DNA of 31,191 nucleotides. Origin: a virus. The DNA is taken from the IMG/VR virus record IMGVR_UViG_3300008266_000414, positions 1 to 31,191 of that record. One strand, 5' to 3'. A program made the translations under genes and the position numbers. The notes under the pieces were generated by a model. That model searched no databases. It had not been told where the DNA came from and worked only from the letters and a program-made list of their open reading frames with translations. Below, piece after piece: positions 30,619-31,191 of the stretch (positions are counted from its first letter, which is position 1; each line of letters starts with the position of its first letter).

Positions 30619-31191
30619 CTAGTTGTGCGCAACGGTGACAAGTTCTTGAGCCACGAAGCCGTAGCGTTGCTCGGTGTTATCGGCGTTCCACTTGAAGCTG
30701 CGGACCTGTATCGCGTCGATGAGGCTTGATGCTTCTGGGGCGTCAACGATGTCGTGCTTTAGGCGAATGTCTGACGAGGTAGGGAAGCTGGTCGCCGTGT
30801 CACTGTAAACCACGCCACCAACATATGTGCCGTTGTGGTAGTTAGCTAAGGCATCATAGGCACCGGATGCTGTCTTCCCTAAAAAGATGCGCCCAGCGGT
30901 GCCAGATAGGTCTTGGATATTAACGCCGCTAGTACCTACGCCAGAGGGTTCTACCGTCGTACCGACAAAAACACTTCCGGTATCCCGGCACAGATAGACA
31001 TTCCCGCCAGTAATGTCAGCGCCGCCTTCGACGTTCAGTTTGCCAAGGCCGGAGTCGCTGCTACGGTTTATTAGGACGTTGCCGCTGCTGTCGATGCGGG
31101 CGCGTTCTGTGTTGTTGGTAATAAAAATCTGCGGGTGGTTGCTCTTAGTGCCAAACCAGTTTGCGCCGCTATATGAATACCACTCTGCGTT
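30619..31191 (-). CDS. Tail fibre C-terminus with truncated S74 (endosialidase chaperone) domain (partial)
   Basis: Open from the window edge for 190 residues to a TAG at 30619-30621; the start lies beyond 31191. The early part has the phage fibre motif TERARIDSSGNVLIN (28-42). Near the end, SSDIRLKHDIVDAPEAS (139-155) and the RSFKWN ... YGFVAQELV stretch are the start of the peptidase S74/intramolecular chaperone domain, in which the Ser-Asp before the RLK is the self-cleavage site. After VAQELVTVA the frame ends abruptly with HN and stop. The usual remainder of the domain (some 50 residues, helical) is missing and is not found after the HNH gene. The domain is therefore truncated, apparently by the HNH gene's arrival. 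Confidence 0.82.
   Translation of the reverse strand, partial: NAEWYSYSGANWFGTKSNHPQIFITNNTERARIDSSGNVLINRSSDSGLGKLNVEGGADITGGNVYLCRDTGSVFVGTTVEPSGVGTSGVNIQDLSGTAGRIFLGKTASGAYDALANYHNGTYVGGVVYSDTATSFPTSSDIRLKHDIVDAPEASSLIDAIQVRSFKWNADNTEQRYGFVAQELVTVAHN

Noticed and set aside
30619-30746. Longer HNH start (ATG 30746) or a group I intron in the tail-fibre gene
   Set aside because: The extra residues read the fibre gene out of frame. Only 13 bases separate fibre stop and HNH start and 9 separate the HNH stop from the next chosen start, leaving no room for an intron core, and no second exon is found.

Overview
The window looks like part of a tailed-phage genome, most likely a podovirus, or a prophage or metagenome-derived copy of one. 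It shows tightly packed genes with ATGA/GTGA/TGATG overlaps, a recombination-replication module, and a late module made of a gp10/gp12-like tail hub, ejection-type virion proteins and two giant polyvalent proteins. No ribosomal, tRNA, CRISPR, integrase, terminase, capsid, portal or lysis gene could be recognised, so only part of the genome is here. Host is not shown directly. The middling base composition and the family resemblances I recall (aquatic alphaproteobacterial phages) suggest an alphaproteobacterium, but this is inference.

Positions 1-12330 are all on the + strand. First (1-2832) comes a chain of twelve tiny, mostly acidic proteins, almost all overlapping by 1-8 bases, including an Api92-like protein and one with two AT-hook-like motifs. 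Then (2912-5625) a primase-helicase is split over three reading frames: a degenerate zinc-finger-like primase domain, a TOPRIM plus P-loop ATPase protein, and a C-terminal piece in the +1 frame. A second run of small accessory genes follows (5622-7766): an HTH-like protein, two small paralogues, a signal-peptide protein and two unannotated proteins of 22 and 25 residues that resemble each other. From 7853 come a superfamily 2 helicase with a zinc ribbon, a small protein and a VRR-NUC nuclease. A consensus-like sigma70 promoter with repeated CTGTATAC boxes (9829-9883) then precedes a YqaJ-type exonuclease, a 53-residue ribbon-helix-helix protein, RecT and an SSB-like protein ending in DDVPF. 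The last group looks like a self-contained, possibly autoregulated recombination operon.

Positions 12331-31191 are all on the - strand and are read right to left. They start with a tail fibre (running off the right edge) whose S74 chaperone domain is cut short next to an HNH endonuclease gene. Next come a DUF7936-like protein, a 52-residue protein, the gp10/gp12-like tail hub, a second HNH gene, an 83-residue protein, a 1329-residue repeat-rich protein with three TonB-box-like repeats, a 309- and a 473-residue ejection-type protein, an 1830-residue protein with a DdrB/ParB-like domain and two HExxH zincin motifs, and a 1007-residue PLxRFG-like protein. The two transcription units converge with no gap at 12330/12331.

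The + strand genes probably act early (replication, recombination, host takeover), and the - strand genes late (tail tip, DNA ejection, proteins delivered into the host). The points most worth checking are the TonB-box-like repeats, the promoter/RHH circuit, the truncated tail-fibre chaperone, the two apparent +1 frame breaks and the tiny paralogous proteins.
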